Assembly (NCBI GenBank): GCA_022036555.1
Contig: CM039140.1
Coordinates: forward strand, 7,467,943 to 7,531,942
Direction: 5' to 3'
DNA: 64,000 bases
Source: Microstegium vimineum
Taxonomy: Eukaryota; Streptophyta; Magnoliopsida; Poales; Poaceae
In this document: piece after piece, positions 15,001 through 25,496 of the stretch
How positions within the stretch are numbered: the first letter of the stretch is position 1
How the letters are laid out: each line of letters starts with the position of its first letter
Made by a program: the position numbers and the translations under genes
Notes under the pieces: model-generated
What the model saw: only the letters and a program-made list of their open reading frames with translations
Databases searched by the model: none
What the model was told of the DNA's origin: nothing

Positions 15001-18000
15001 GGGGGAAAAGGTTTTCCATAAAAAAAAAAGAGGGAAAAAAGGGAAAAAAGGGTTTTTTTTTTTATTTCCATATTTTTTTTTTTTTGGGGAATTTTTGGCC
15101 CTTTAAAAAGGGGGGGGGGTTTTTTTTCCCCTTTAAAAAAAGGGGGAATTTGGGGGTTTGGGAAATTTTTAAATTTTTGGGGGTTTTTTAAAAAACCCCC
15201 GGGGGTGGGGTTTTAAAAATTTTTTTCCCGGGGGGTTTTTTTTGGGGGGAGATTTTTTTAAAAAAAAAACAAACAAATTTTTTTAATTTTCTTTTTTTTT
15301 TAGAAATTTTTTTATTTTTCATAAAAATTTTTTTTCTAGTTTTTTCTACGGGATTCTTTAAGTCTCGGGGGGGCTGCATTTTCCTTTTTTTCCCCCCGGG
15401 AAAAAAACCCTTTTTGGCTTTTTTCCGCGTTTTAGCCCCCCTCCCCCTTTGGGGACGCCCGGGGGGGCATCACTTTCCCGTCCGTTTTTTTAAAAACCCC
15501 AAAAGCATCCTAAAAAAAAGCCCGGGGGTTGGGGGGAAAATTGGGGGGACGTATCCCCATTTTTTTTTTTTCCAAAATTTTGGGGTTTTTATTTTTTTCG
15601 TCCCCCCCGGGAATTAAGGGTTTTAAAAAATCTTTTTGGGCCCCCCTTGGGGTTTAAGGGGGAAAAATTTCGGGAAAAAAACCCCGGGGTTTTTTCGCTT
15701 TTTTGGACGTTTTTTTTTAAAAAATTTTTTTTAATAAAAAAAAAGGGGGGAAAATTTGGCCAAAATTAAAGGGCCCCAAAATTAGTATAGAGGGGGGGGA
15801 ATTTTTGGGGGAACCCCCCAAAAAAAAAAATTTCCAAAACCATTAGGGGAAAAAACCAGGGAAAAAAAACCAAAGGGGGCCCAAATTAAGGGGGGAAAAA
15901 AACCATTTTTTTTTTTTTTAAAAAAAAATTTTTTGGCAAAAAAAAAATTTTAATTTGATAAAAAACCCATATTGTTTTTTTTTTTTTCTAAAAAAGGGGC
16001 TTAAAAAAATTCATTCTTTTTTTTTTTTCCCCGGGGGCAGTTTTCTTTTTTCTAAGCCCCCAAAAATTTTTGGGGGGCCCCCCTTTAAGGCTATAGGGAA
16101 GTGTACCTAGGGGGTTTTTTTTAAAAAGGGGGGCCCCCTGGGGGGGGGCCTTTTTTTGGTTCACTTTTTTAAAAAACCCCCTTTGGGGGCTCTTTTGGGG
16201 GGGGGGCCGGGCCCCCAAGGGGGGAAAAGGTGAGTGCATTTTAATGGTTATTTTTTGGGGTTTTTTACCCGGGGGAAGGGGAATACGTTGAAAAAAAAAA
16301 AAATTTTTAAAAAAAATTTAAAAAAATTTAAAATTTTTTTTTTTTTTTTAAAAAAATTTACCCCTTTAAATTTTTCTTATTTAAAAAAAATTTTTTTTTT
16401 TAAAAACTTTTTTTAAAAAATTTTTTAAATTTTTTTTTTTAATATTCAAAAAAAAATATATTAATACCATCAAAAACCCCTGACTAACAGCCCCCCAACC
16501 CCCCCGGGACCCTTTTGGGAAAGGGGGGAAAGGGGGCCCCCGGGGTTTCCCTTTTTCCCTTTTGGGGAAAGCCTAGGGCCCAGGGGGCAATTTTTTTGGG
16601 GGAGCCTAAAAAAATTTTTCCGGGGAAACCGGGGGAAAAAAAAGGGGTTTTCCCCCCGGGCACCCGGGGGGGGGTTTCAGGCCCCCTTTTTGCAAAAAAA
16701 AACCAAAAAAACCCAAATCTTTAGGGGGGGGGGAACCTATTCGCTGTCAAAAAAAAGGCAGTTTTTTTTTGCTAGTTTTTTTTGGGGGTGTTTGTAAAGG
16801 GAAAAAAAAGGCCAAAAAGGGGGGGCGCTCCAAAAGTACAAAAAAAAATTTTTGAAAAAACAGCCTTTTTTTTAAAAAAAAAAAAAAAATTTAAAATTAA
16901 AAAAAAAAAATTTTTAAAATGGACAAAAAAAAAAAGGGGCAAAAAAATTGAAAAAAATTTTTTAAGGGGAAAAAAAAATTTTGGGGGAATTTTTTTTTTT
17001 AGGCCGAGCATGTATCTCCTTTTTATTTTGCCCCCCAAACCCCAAACAAAATTTTTTTCCCCGGTTTTCCTTTTTCCCCCAAAAAACCGGGGGAAAAACC
17101 GGGGGTTTTCCCTTTTCACCAAATTTTTTTTTTCCCCCTTTTTCCCAAAAAAAAAATCACAATGGGGGGGCCCCCCGGGGGGACCCCCCCCAAAATTTTT
17201 TTTGGGGGCCCCCAAAATTTTTTTTTAATTTTAAATTTTTAAAAAAAAAAAAAAACCCGGGGGAAAAACATCAAAAAATTTTTTAAAATTTCGGGGGGTT
17301 TTTTTTTAATTTTTTTCCCCCAAATAAGGTGGGGGGGGTTTTAGGGGGTTATAAAAAATTTTTCCAAAAACCCAAAAAAGGGGGGGCCCTTAAAATCGGT
17401 TTTGGGGGTTTTTTTTGGCCCAACGTTTTTTTAAAAAAAAAAAAAATTTTTTTTTCCCCAGCAAAAAAAAGGGGGGGGAAAAACCCAAAAAAAGCTTTTT
17501 TTTCCTTTGGGGGGATTGCTACCACCTGCTGAGGCCCCGGTGCCTCCGGTCTCCACCAGTGGGGGGGTCTGGGGGTCCACCCACCCCCAAAAAAATTTTT
17601 TGCGGGGGGGGCCCCCGGGGGGGCCGGGGATGAAAAAAAAACCCCCCAAATTCCCGGGAAAAAAAAAACTTTTTGGCCGGGGGGGGCCCCCTTTGGTTGG
17701 GGAAAAAAACCAAAAAAAAAATCCCCGGGGCCTTAAAATCTCCCCCCCAAAAAGGGGGAAACGGGGGGGGAAAACCCCTTTTTAACTCAAAAACAGCAAA
17801 AAATTTCCGGGGGGTTTTAAAAAAAAAATGATGGGAAACCCCCAAAAAAATTTTTCCCCAAAAAATTTCCCCCAAAAAAAAAAAAAAAAAGGGGGGTTTT
17901 AATTTGGGGGCGATAAAGGGGGGGGTTTTTTCCCCTTTTGTTTTTCGATCCCCCCCAAAAGGGTTAAAATTTTTTTTTCCCCTTTTTGGGCCCAGTTTTT

Positions 18001-18864
18001 TGGGGGAACCGGGAAGGCCCCCCTCCCCCCCAAAATTCCGTTTTTTTTTTTCCCCTCTGTTAAACCCGGGGTTTCGGGGGTTAAAAATCCCCCTTTAAAA
18101 ACCCAAAAAAAAGGGGGGGACCCCCCAAAAAAACAATTTTTTAAAAAATTTTTGGGTCATACTTTTTGGGGATGGGGGGCCCCTTGGGGTTAAAATTTGT
18201 GGGTTATTTTTGGAAAAAAGGCGGGTTTTTTTTCCTTTTACCAAACCCCCCCGGGGGGGGAAAAAACCGGGGGTTCCCGGGGGGGGTTTGGGGCCGGGTT
18301 TTTCCCCCCCCAAAAAACCCCCCCCAAAAAGGAAAAACCGGGTTTTTTTTTTTAAAAATTAAAAAACGGCTTTTTTTTAAAACGGTTTGGGGGGGGTAAC
18401 CGGGGGGGTTTGGGGGGGGCCGGGTTTTTTAACCCCCCCCCGGTTTTGGGGGGGTTTTTTCCCGGCCCGGTTTTTTGGGGGGGTTTTTACCCCCGGGTTT
18501 AAAACCCCCCCAAAAAATTTTTTCCCAAATTTAAAAAAAAAAAAAAAATCAAAAATTTTTGGGGAAAAAAAACCAAAAAAAAAAATTTTTCATGTTTATG
18601 GGAAAAAAAATTTTGGTTTTAAAAAAAAATTTTTTTTAAAATTTGGGTTTTTTTTTTTGCAATTTTTTTGGGGGCCCTTTTTTCCCTTTTTTTAAAAAAA
18701 AAAAAAAAAAAGGGATTTTTTTTTTTTTTTTTTTCAAACTTGAAAAAATTTAAAAATTTTAAAAAAAGAAAAAAAAAAACCCCAAATTTTAAAAAAAAAT
18801 TTTTAAACACCATTCCTTTTTTAAAAAAAAAAAAAATTTTTTTTGGGGAATTTTTTTTTCAGCA

Positions 18865-18895
<31 letters not shown>

Positions 18896-19430
18896 AAAAA
18901 TTAAAAAATTTTTAAAAACCGGGTTTTTCCAAAAAAACCGATCCGGGCCCGGGGGGGTTTCCCCCCTAACCGGTCGGAAACCCCCCGGGGTTTTTACCGT
19001 TTTCTTTTGGAAAAAACCCTGAGGGGGAAAAAAAAACCGGGGGGTTTTTAAATTTTACATTCCCAACTTTTTTGGGCCCTTGCTGAGTTTTTAATTGGGG
19101 GGGCCCAAAAAAGGGGGTTTTCCCGGGTTTTAAAACCTTTTTTGGGGCCCCTTTAAAAAAGGGGGGAAAAAAAAAAAGGTTTTCTTTTAAAAAAGGGGGG
19201 CCACCAAGGGGGAATTTTTAAAAAAACCCGTTAGATTGAAAAAAAAAAAACCATTTATAAAAAAAAAATTTTTTAAAATTTTGTAAAAAAATTTTTAAAA
19301 GGGGGGGCCCAAAAAAAAGGTTTTTCCAGTAAAAAAAAAAAGGGGATTTCCCCTTTTAAAGGGGAAAAGGAAAAAAACCCAAAGGGCCCCCCCCCAAAAA
19401 AAAGGGGGTCTTTGGGGGGGGTTTTAAAAA
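1..19430. other. Homopolymer-smeared, unreadable sequence (probable assembly or basecalling artefact)
   Basis: The whole stretch consists of runs of three to ten identical bases of all four kinds, such as blocks of G, T, A and C following each other, with almost no ordinary dinucleotide variety. Many open frames occur, but they translate to Phe/Lys/Gly/Pro-rich strings with no recognisable domain and they overlap on both strands. G runs exceed C runs in roughly the first 15 kb, and runs get longer between about 15.1 and 19.4 kb. The change to normal sequence at about 19.43-19.87 kb is gradual, and gene fragments can be followed into it from the clean side. I infer a low-quality consensus of real DNA, not natural low-complexity DNA. 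No gene is annotated here apart from the partly legible exon at the right edge. Confidence 0.9.
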
Positions 19431-19525
19431 CCATAAATTTTTTAATGATTACCAGATGGAAACCTTAACCAAATTTTGGAGGAAAATCTTGTTATAGTTT
19501 CCCTTGAAAAATTTTAAAATGGGCT
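19400..19525 (-). CDS. OTLD1: OTLD1 exon 5, start only (fades into damaged sequence)
   Basis: After a TATTGCAG acceptor, the minus strand reads an EPI-like start, then segments resembling IFQG, YN and PP, and then GGTAATCATTA, which fits GNHY with the catalytic His of the OTU domain. The inferred phase is G|AG and agrees with exon 4. Beyond about 19435 the bases collapse into runs, though run order still resembles the expected coding sequence. Confidence 0.65.
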
Positions 19526-22500
19526 CTGCAATAACAGCAAACTGTTAAAAAACTGACACGACTAGCTTTAAAAACAATGAGCCAAAAGGAAAAAAACCAA
19601 AAAAGCTTGAGCAAATTTTACCTGCACTGTGGGGAATATATGTGAAGGGGAAACGTTTTGAAACATCTCTGCAAATGCCTGGATCTAAACTTTGTTGCCA
19701 TAACCTTAAAGAATGGGAAAACCAATTAATAAGAGCTTTAAAATAAAAAGGGGCAAAAAAGCTAAATTTTCCCCTTTTTAGAATTTTCTATTCTTTTAGG
19801 TCATACTAAAAGGGCGGGGGGGCTCACTTTTTTCCAATTAAGCGTTTAATTTAATATCGCTTCCAAAGTTAGGACAAAAATAAATGCTCTGCGCACGTAG
19901 GCATGTTTTAGTAAATATTAATGCAGATCCAAATAGGTTCATGATTCTTGACAGGGGACAAGAAAGCACCAGGTGAAGAAAAAAAATTATGTACAACAGT
20001 TGTTTGACCAAAAAACTAGGTTTTACAACTCATAAGGTCATATAAAAGAAAACCGCACACAAACACATCATAATACCACCATATTAGGTTACCTGCACCA
20101 ACATCATAAAAGAAAATGAACTAATAAAAAGCAAATAATTTGCATAGCATATATTTATTAACTAACCTTATCTCTCCTTTTCCTCTTACAGTATAATGTA
20201 AAACTTTCAGTTATGAACTGAGAGAAATGATCCCGTTCCCTTTCCTGAAAATGGAATAGAAAACGGCGATGAGTGTTTTGACTGCATGGATAACAGAGTA
20301 ACAGATAATGATAATTCATGGTAGTGCAGAGAGATATCTGGTTACATTAAGGATGAAAATGATCAGAAACAATGTTACAAATACGAAACAATTGAAAATG
20401 GTAAGGATTTCTCCATATTTGTGAAATAAAAAGGATAAAAAACAATAAAAGAGGAATCATGAAAAAAGTTAAAATTGACAAGCTTTATGTTTCTGTAAAA
20501 TTGGAAACGGTCAGAAATAATATCATAAATTTGAAAAATGATTTGGAAACAATTAAGATTATCCGCACCATTTTCATCCCCCAACCAGACATAATACACA
20601 TGCAGCTACTATAGAAAGGCATAAGAATCCTTACTGCTTAATGGTTCCACCACATAGAAAATGGCAGCTATCAAAGGAGAAAATGGGCAAATAACACAAA
20701 AAACTGAAGTGGAGAAGAATCCTGTAAGACAGGAAAAGAGGGATAGGCCATACGCCCATACGTTGAGGCTTGAGTTGGGACTTTCTTTGTTAACTCAAGA
20801 CCAAAGATTCATCAGATTTAGCAAGGTTTTGCATCGTTTTTACACATAATATAGTAACAGATAGTATTTTAAATATGCCAAAAGGTAGCAAAAATAGCAG
20901 AACTTTTTTCTGGGAACGGGCATAACCCCAATTTTGTAATGGATCATCCATGCCCTACCTAGATTAGAGCTAGAGCCGGTTAACCAGTCAGGCAGAAATC
21001 ATTACTTGCTATCAGCTGGAAGCATGAAACCAGGTGGCAACCATTTCCATAACAGACTGATTGCAAACTTGGTCATCTCAGCTTCTCAGCACACTGCTTA
21101 CCTCACATCAATTATGTCTCACGAGTCAGTAGGTTATTAAGGCGGTAAGGCAAAGCGTGGTGAGCCACCCCTTCCAAACACCTAGTCGTTTAAAGCGCGT
21201 GGCGAGGCGATGCCATACAAACATCTTAATATATAATACCAAAATAATTTAGAAGCAAATTATACCTTCATATTGCCAATTCTTAGCATGCAATACCAAT
21301 ATACCATATTAAGTAGTGCTACTAAGTACTAGTGCACAACATAAGTAGCAATATAACAAATCTAAAATCCCTCTTCGCTCAATAGTAATAAATTAGTCTC
21401 TCGTCTCTCAACACAGCACCAGACATAAAGGGCATACCCAGTGCCGTAGGCTCCCGCACTGCGGGGTCTGGGGAAGGGAAATAGCCCGCAGCCTTTCCCG
21501 CACAAATGTGCAGAGGCTGGGGCTCGAACCCTGGACCTCTTGGTCACAGGCGGTAAAGCTCTACCGCTTGCACCAGGGCGGAAGGAGGGGGCAGGAAGAG
21601 CAGAGTGGGCAGAGAGCAAAGGAAGAAGCAAAGCAGAGCAAAGGAATGAGCAAAGCAGAGCAAGAATGGGGAAGGAAGGGCAAACAGGGGAGAAAAAAGA
21701 CAGACCTATGAGCAGAAGGCAGTGGAGACGTCGCGAATCAAGGAGCTAGGGTCATGGACGGAGGTACTCAGGCGCCGCCACTATGTTCCAAGTGCTCTGC
21801 CGTCAGGTTCCAGGTGCCCTGGCGCCTTCTTCTCTTTCCCTCTCTCCTCTCTTTCCCTCCCACTCTCAAATGGCGTGGAATCCAGATTAGGAACCTCCTC
21901 ATGAGGTGTAGGCGCGTGAATCCCTCTCATATCCCCCCGCACGCCCTCCCTTTCTGCCCGCGTGAGAGGCCTTTTCTGCCCGCGCAATGCCTTTTCCTCC
22001 CCCGTGCGGCGCATTTTTCTCCGCACATGTCGCACACGTGCGTTGTAGGTCCGACGCCTTGGCGGGTGAGGCGGCGCCATAAGCACGGAAGCCACAGTGA
22101 GTCCGACACCTTACTTGGAAAATCACCCAAACGCCTAGGTGGCGCCTTAAGAAACTTGCAAGTCACGACAACGTAAAAACTAATGAAGCTAAGGATTTAA
22201 TGTTCATAAATAGGTGCAATATATTAAGACAGCATGCAAAAATGACAAGACATGTCAGAACTTTGATAATTAATGTATTATTTAAAAGCACTGGATAAGC
22301 AGAAGATTGTCCTAATAACAAGATATAGACTAGAAGATTACTGCTGGATCCATAGACGAAACCTTACCATATAATCAACACACATCTGCCTAGCCATGTC
22401 ATAAGCTTCTGCGTCTCCATAAACTTGATCAGCAACAGCTCTGAATAGACAGTTCCCATCTTCAGCCATCTTTCTAATTTCCAACCCTTTCACTCGCCTT

Positions 22501-23655
22501 AGGTCATGCTCAAACATACGCTCCCTTTCCTGAGGCACAAAATAAATAAGATGAGAAGTTGCAAAAAATATGATCGCACAATATTATACTGACTTGTGTA
22601 CACAACATAAACCGTTACTACATAAGCAAGAAAAAAATCCCCCTTGAGGGGGGGTTTGGGGGGTGTAGCTAGCTAGAGCACTTGACCATGATTTGTGCCT
22701 TCCTATATTCACAAAAAAAGTAGCTAAAGTAAGAAGAATACTTCTGTTATCCAACACCAGGAGGAAACATAAAATTCATATTAAATTTATCATCATACAC
22801 ACAGAAAACACAGCCAAGCTACCTAGGAGCATATTGTCTAATTACAAGGATGCTAAACATCTAGAATTATATTCACATTATAGTAGTATAAAATAAATGG
22901 TGATGAATATAGTTGTGCTGTAAATGTCATAGGAGGGATTAAAGCTCATATAAAAAGCAAATCAAGACAAATGAAAATCATACCAAATCATCATAACTCG
23001 AGGTGTAACAGGGGCCCTGTTCATCAGCACTATTGTAACCTTCGCCATCAATGAGTGACCTAGGCGAAGAAGGCCGAGAACCTGAAGCAGATGTCCGGGC
23101 TGCCACTGGTGGCCAAGCAACTGGCCTTCTTGAAGATCCAATCCGCACACTGTTAGAACTTCCAGGCCCCATTCTTCGCAACCCATTATTCCCCAACAAT
23201 GGTTTTGGAGGTGGAGCTGGCGGTGGCGGCGGGTACGATGCTGCACCCGCCATCTGTGATGAACTAGTGCCTGACGGCACAGAATCTCCATGTTCAATCT
23301 GATCAGGGATCTGAAGCCCTATCGGTTCTTCTACTAAGAAAGTGGGGTTGATTACATTAGAGTCATCCTTAGGAGGATTCTCCCTGACAGCCCTCTCCTC
23401 TGCGGAGCTCGAGCTCTCTGAAATGGTGTCATCCGTCCTCAAAGGCTTATTGCTGCTACTGCTGTTCTCGCTGCCCTCATTTAAATGCTCAGTTGTATCA
23501 TCTATGGCCAATAGCTCCGGCAGCTGTGGCTGAGGTTGCAGCGGCAACTCTTCCTCCCGGGCAGCTACTGCCGGCTGCTGCACTGGCTGCGAGCCCGAGC
23601 GACCAGAGCTGGACGAGGAGCTGGCGGTCCCGCGCTGCACGAAGATCCTCGTCAT
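19400..23655 (-). CDS. OTLD1: OTLD1-like OTU-domain deubiquitinase gene (3' end lost in damaged sequence)
   Basis: This gene encodes a cysteine-type deubiquitinase of the OTU family. Arabidopsis OTLD1 (OTU6) is known as a histone deubiquitinase acting in chromatin repression; the function here is inferred from similarity. The start ATG at 23655 opens with MTRIFVQRG, which matches the conserved N-terminus of the family. Residues 1-224 are a disordered Ser/Pro-rich region. Exon 2 holds the OTU core with D248 and catalytic C251 in the motif DGNCLFRA. Exon 3 continues with an HFSQFITE-type segment, and exons 4-5 carry the conserved VYGN, EPI and GNHY regions, the last with the catalytic His. Introns with GT/AG ends lie at 22530-22983, 20245-22367, 19705-20166 and 19526-19621. 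The family is about 500 residues long, so roughly the last third is missing or unreadable. It is the only host gene I can defend in the window. Confidence 0.9.
19622..19704 (-). CDS. OTLD1: OTLD1 exon 4 (legible through sequence errors)
   Basis: The minus strand reads a VYGNKV, IQAFAEMF and HIF pattern where the family has VYGNNVEIQALAEMY and HIYS. The acceptor AAG and donor GGTAAAA flank it at the expected distance. There is one stop, and the frame slips by homopolymer-type length errors. The exon lies where damage begins, so I treat the breaks as sequence errors, not mutations. Confidence 0.72.
20167..20244 (-). CDS. OTLD1: OTLD1 exon 3
   Basis: This is a short 26-codon exon flanked by an acceptor TTTTCAG and a donor GTTAGT. 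It translates to ERERDHFSQFITESFTLY followed by CKRKRRDK, matching the segment that follows VDYM in plant OTLD1 proteins. It is phase 0 on both sides. It is separated from exon 2 by a 2.1-kb intron that carries a SINE. Confidence 0.9.
21138..22152. mobile_element. Possible non-autonomous DNA transposon surrounding the SINE
   Basis: The left edge reads TTAAGGCGGTAAGGC and the complement of the right edge reads TTAAGGCGCCACCTAGGCG, so the ends share TTAAGGCG in inverted orientation. The segments near both edges are rich in GGCG/GCC motifs, as in subterminal repeats of hAT-like or Mutator-like elements. The target duplication is not clear, and the inverted match is short, so this is tentative. 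The SINE would be nested inside it. Confidence 0.3.
21427..21582 (-). mobile_element. tRNA-derived SINE in OTLD1 intron 2
   Basis: Read on the minus strand, it begins with an A-box-like TGGTGCAAGCGGTAGAGC and, about 45 bp later, a B box GGTTCGAGCCCC. This is the internal RNA polymerase III promoter of a tRNA-like head. It continues through CCCCAGACCCCGC-type sequence and ends in GGCACTGGGTATGCCCTTTA, a tail I recognise from grass SINEs of the Au/ZmSINE type. It cannot fold into a full tRNA and lies inside an intron in the gene's own orientation. Confidence 0.75.
22368..22529 (-). CDS. OTLD1: OTLD1 exon 2 (OTU catalytic core)
   Basis: This exon has 54 codons between a TGCCTCAG acceptor (ending at 22530) and a GTAAGG donor at 22367. 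It encodes ERERMFEHDL, then the OTU signature DGNCLFRAVADQVYGD with the catalytic Cys, then ARQMCVDYM. Residues read past the donor (VRFRLW) do not fit the family, which supports the splice site. Confidence 0.93.
22984..23655 (-). CDS. OTLD1: OTLD1 exon 1 (disordered N-terminal region)
   Basis: This exon has 224 codons. It begins with the ATG at 23655 and ends with codons for DDL just before a GTATGA donor at 22983. The protein is rich in Ser, Gln and Pro, with a polyproline patch near residues 145-155 and a conserved tail with the motif GYNSADEQGP. The reading phase is 0 at the donor and joins exon 2 in frame. The tail motif directly preceding the OTU domain is typical of plant OTLD1-like proteins. 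The upstream context is GC-rich and contains no other ATG in frame. Confidence 0.9.
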
Positions 23656-24115
23656 CTCCCGCCAGGGTCGTCCTCAGCGTCAAGCATGGGGGTTTGAGCT
23701 GAAACCCCAATCTTCCTAGAAAATTAACTACACCCGCCCCTTAGCTTTACAATCCCTCGCGTCAGCTGAGGTCGATCGACATCGCGGACTTTGTCGAAGA
23801 TGAAAATCCCATCCGACCAAATTAGGGTTCCTTACCAACCAAGGAAATTCCAAGCCCGGGTCGATCTCCACTCCAACGCCAATCCGATAGCAGTGGAGGT
23901 GGGGAGGGAGGAGGAGAACGGCCGCCAAAGAGATGGCTGCGAGGTGAGAGCTCCTTCCGGGAGCCTTCCGTGCTTCGAGGGTGGGAGAAGGCTGGTGGCG
24001 GGTCCGGCGGCGCTGGCGAAGGAGAGGACGATGTGTGTGTGAGCGTGATGCTTTGAGGTCTAGGCGTCAAAAGCACTAGCGACGGCCTGGGCTGTGTCTG
24101 GCCTCAACCGGACCC
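23656..24115 (-). promoter_or_regulatory. OTLD1 5' UTR and proximal promoter, with a likely UTR intron
   Basis: The GC-rich stretch upstream of the ATG contains no coding frame that matches anything I know. On the minus strand a donor GTAAGG at 23835 and an acceptor GGTTTCAG ending at 23699 could bound a 137-bp 5' UTR intron. GC content falls abruptly beyond about 24115, where the inverted-repeat element begins, so the promoter appears compact. I see no convincing TATA box. Confidence 0.45.
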
Positions 24116-25065
24116 ATTTTTTTTTAATTTGAAAAAAGTCCATGTTACTTTTTACTTACCTCGACTTCGAAACCTGGGAAACAACCTTCCTAAACTTTTA
24201 CAGGTATAAATGGTTTGAAAATGATTTGTATTTTTATTTTTTATTATTTACTGTAACTAAATCTTTAAAAAATCATAGTGAATTGTAGAAAAATCATAAA
24301 ATAGAAAATTTATTTTTCTTTAGACTCCACATAATTAGATTTATACAGTGAACTTATAATGTGATATGCTTTAGTATAAAGTTCTTGTTATACCTTTAGA
24401 TATATGCTTATGTGTAATTAGATATAATAATCCACAGTGGTAGTTTCTATGGTAATGATACAATTGTGGTGCTTTTTTTATAGAGGGCTAATTATTGCAT
24501 GTTTGAACTATGGTAAAAATTTTATAAACATTGGATCATTTATAACTTAGTTATATATTTTTTTAGGTTTATACTTGTTAAATTTAAATAAATCTATAAC
24601 TAAGTTACGATGATCCAATAAGTATGAAATTTTTTACTCAGTTTAAGTATACAATAATTAGCCTACCATAAAATTTTCACCACAATTGCACCAAAGAAAA
24701 ACGATAGCTATGAATTATTATAATTAATTACAGAAAAGTATAGATCTAAAACTACAAAAAAAAAGCTTTATACTAAAACATACCCTATTATATGTTCCCT
24801 GTGTTGTGGAGTCTAAAAAAATGAATTTTTTATTTTATGATTTTTTGTGATTTACTTTGATTATTTAAAGATTCATTCTAAGTAAATAAAAAAGAAAAAG
24901 GTAAAACCCCTTTCAAAACTGCTTATAACAAGGTACGAGGGTAGGTATGTAAAACGAACGGTTTTAAAAGCTCATTGAGATGATTTCCCCAGTTTAAGTT
25001 TAAGGAGGAAAAGTTAACTTTTGTAAAAGTTAAAAGAGTTATTGTGAACTTTTTTCTATTTTTTA
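24115..25065. repeat. Long imperfect inverted-repeat (foldback/MITE-like) element
   Basis: The AT-rich left arm (about 24226-24560) is complementary to the right arm (about 24580-24893). Both arms, read inwards, contain in order AATCATAAAAT-like, TTTAGACTCCACA, TTTTAGTATAAAG, ACAATTGTGGTG, GGCTAATTATTG and GGATCAT blocks. The outer segments also look related (TACCTCG and a GAGG-type motif). A transcript would fold into a hairpin of several hundred base pairs. It sits directly upstream of OTLD1 and abuts the 3' end of the LINE. It has no coding capacity. Confidence 0.72.
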
Positions 25066-25079
25066 GCCTCAAGTTTTTT

Positions 25080-25496
25080 TTTATCTCAACCTCGGCCCTC
25101 ATGGCCTTATTAGAGAGCATGAATCTGTCACGAGTAGTCGAGGTGATCGCCTCCCGCGCTTGACTTGAATCTGTCTCCAGCTGAGCTCTATCTGGAAATG
25201 CCAAAACATTCTGCTGCTTCTAGGGCGAATAGACATGCAGCTGATTCCGCCGACAATCTCTGTTCGTTTGGCTTATCATCCGGTTTATCAGTCACCGAAA
25301 CCGTGTTTTTGTCTCATAGAAAAAAAAGTAAAAACGACATCAGCCGGAAACAATCAAACGAACAGTGCGAATGCATCCAGTGCCGGACTAATGTTTGCCG
25401 CTCCTGCTACCACCACCTCACCCATATGGTTTTGAATAATGAACCCGCAGGCTTCCTTCTTGTCTTCACTACAAAAGGCGCCATCAAAATAGATTT
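25080..25496 (-). pseudogene. LINE RNase H remainder, split by a MITE
   Basis: Beyond the duplicated FDGA the minus strand reads ACGFIIQNHMGEVV, is interrupted by a MITE, and resumes with ACLFALEAAECFGI and LETDSSQAREAI, the order expected for an RVT_3-type RNase H. A stop and a frame change follow GISR. The domain ends near 25080 against the inverted-repeat element. Confidence 0.75.
25260..25365. mobile_element. Small MITE (hAT-like) inside the LINE RNase H
   Basis: The 106-bp insert has perfect 11-bp terminal inverted repeats, CTGTTCGTTTG and CAAACGAACAG. Its internal sequence has the GGCTTAT and GTGTTTTTGTCTCA look of a very common grass MITE. It splits the RNase H reading of the LINE. 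I see no clear 8-bp target duplication. Confidence 0.75.

Noticed and set aside
59..18904. Many open frames of 60-260 codons on both strands
   Set aside because: They are Phe/Lys/Gly/Pro strings from homopolymer runs in all frames, with no domains, and lie in sequence judged to be artefact.
21500..21585. A tRNA gene on the minus strand
   Set aside because: Only A- and B-box halves match, and the rest continues into a SINE body without a closing acceptor stem.
21362..22176. Open frames in OTLD1 intron 2
   Set aside because: They lie in SINE or GC-rich repeat sequence, and exon 2 joins exon 3 in frame without them.
22978..23302. Plus-strand and alternate-frame open frames over OTLD1 exon 1
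   Set aside because: They are shadows of the Ser/Pro-rich coding strand.
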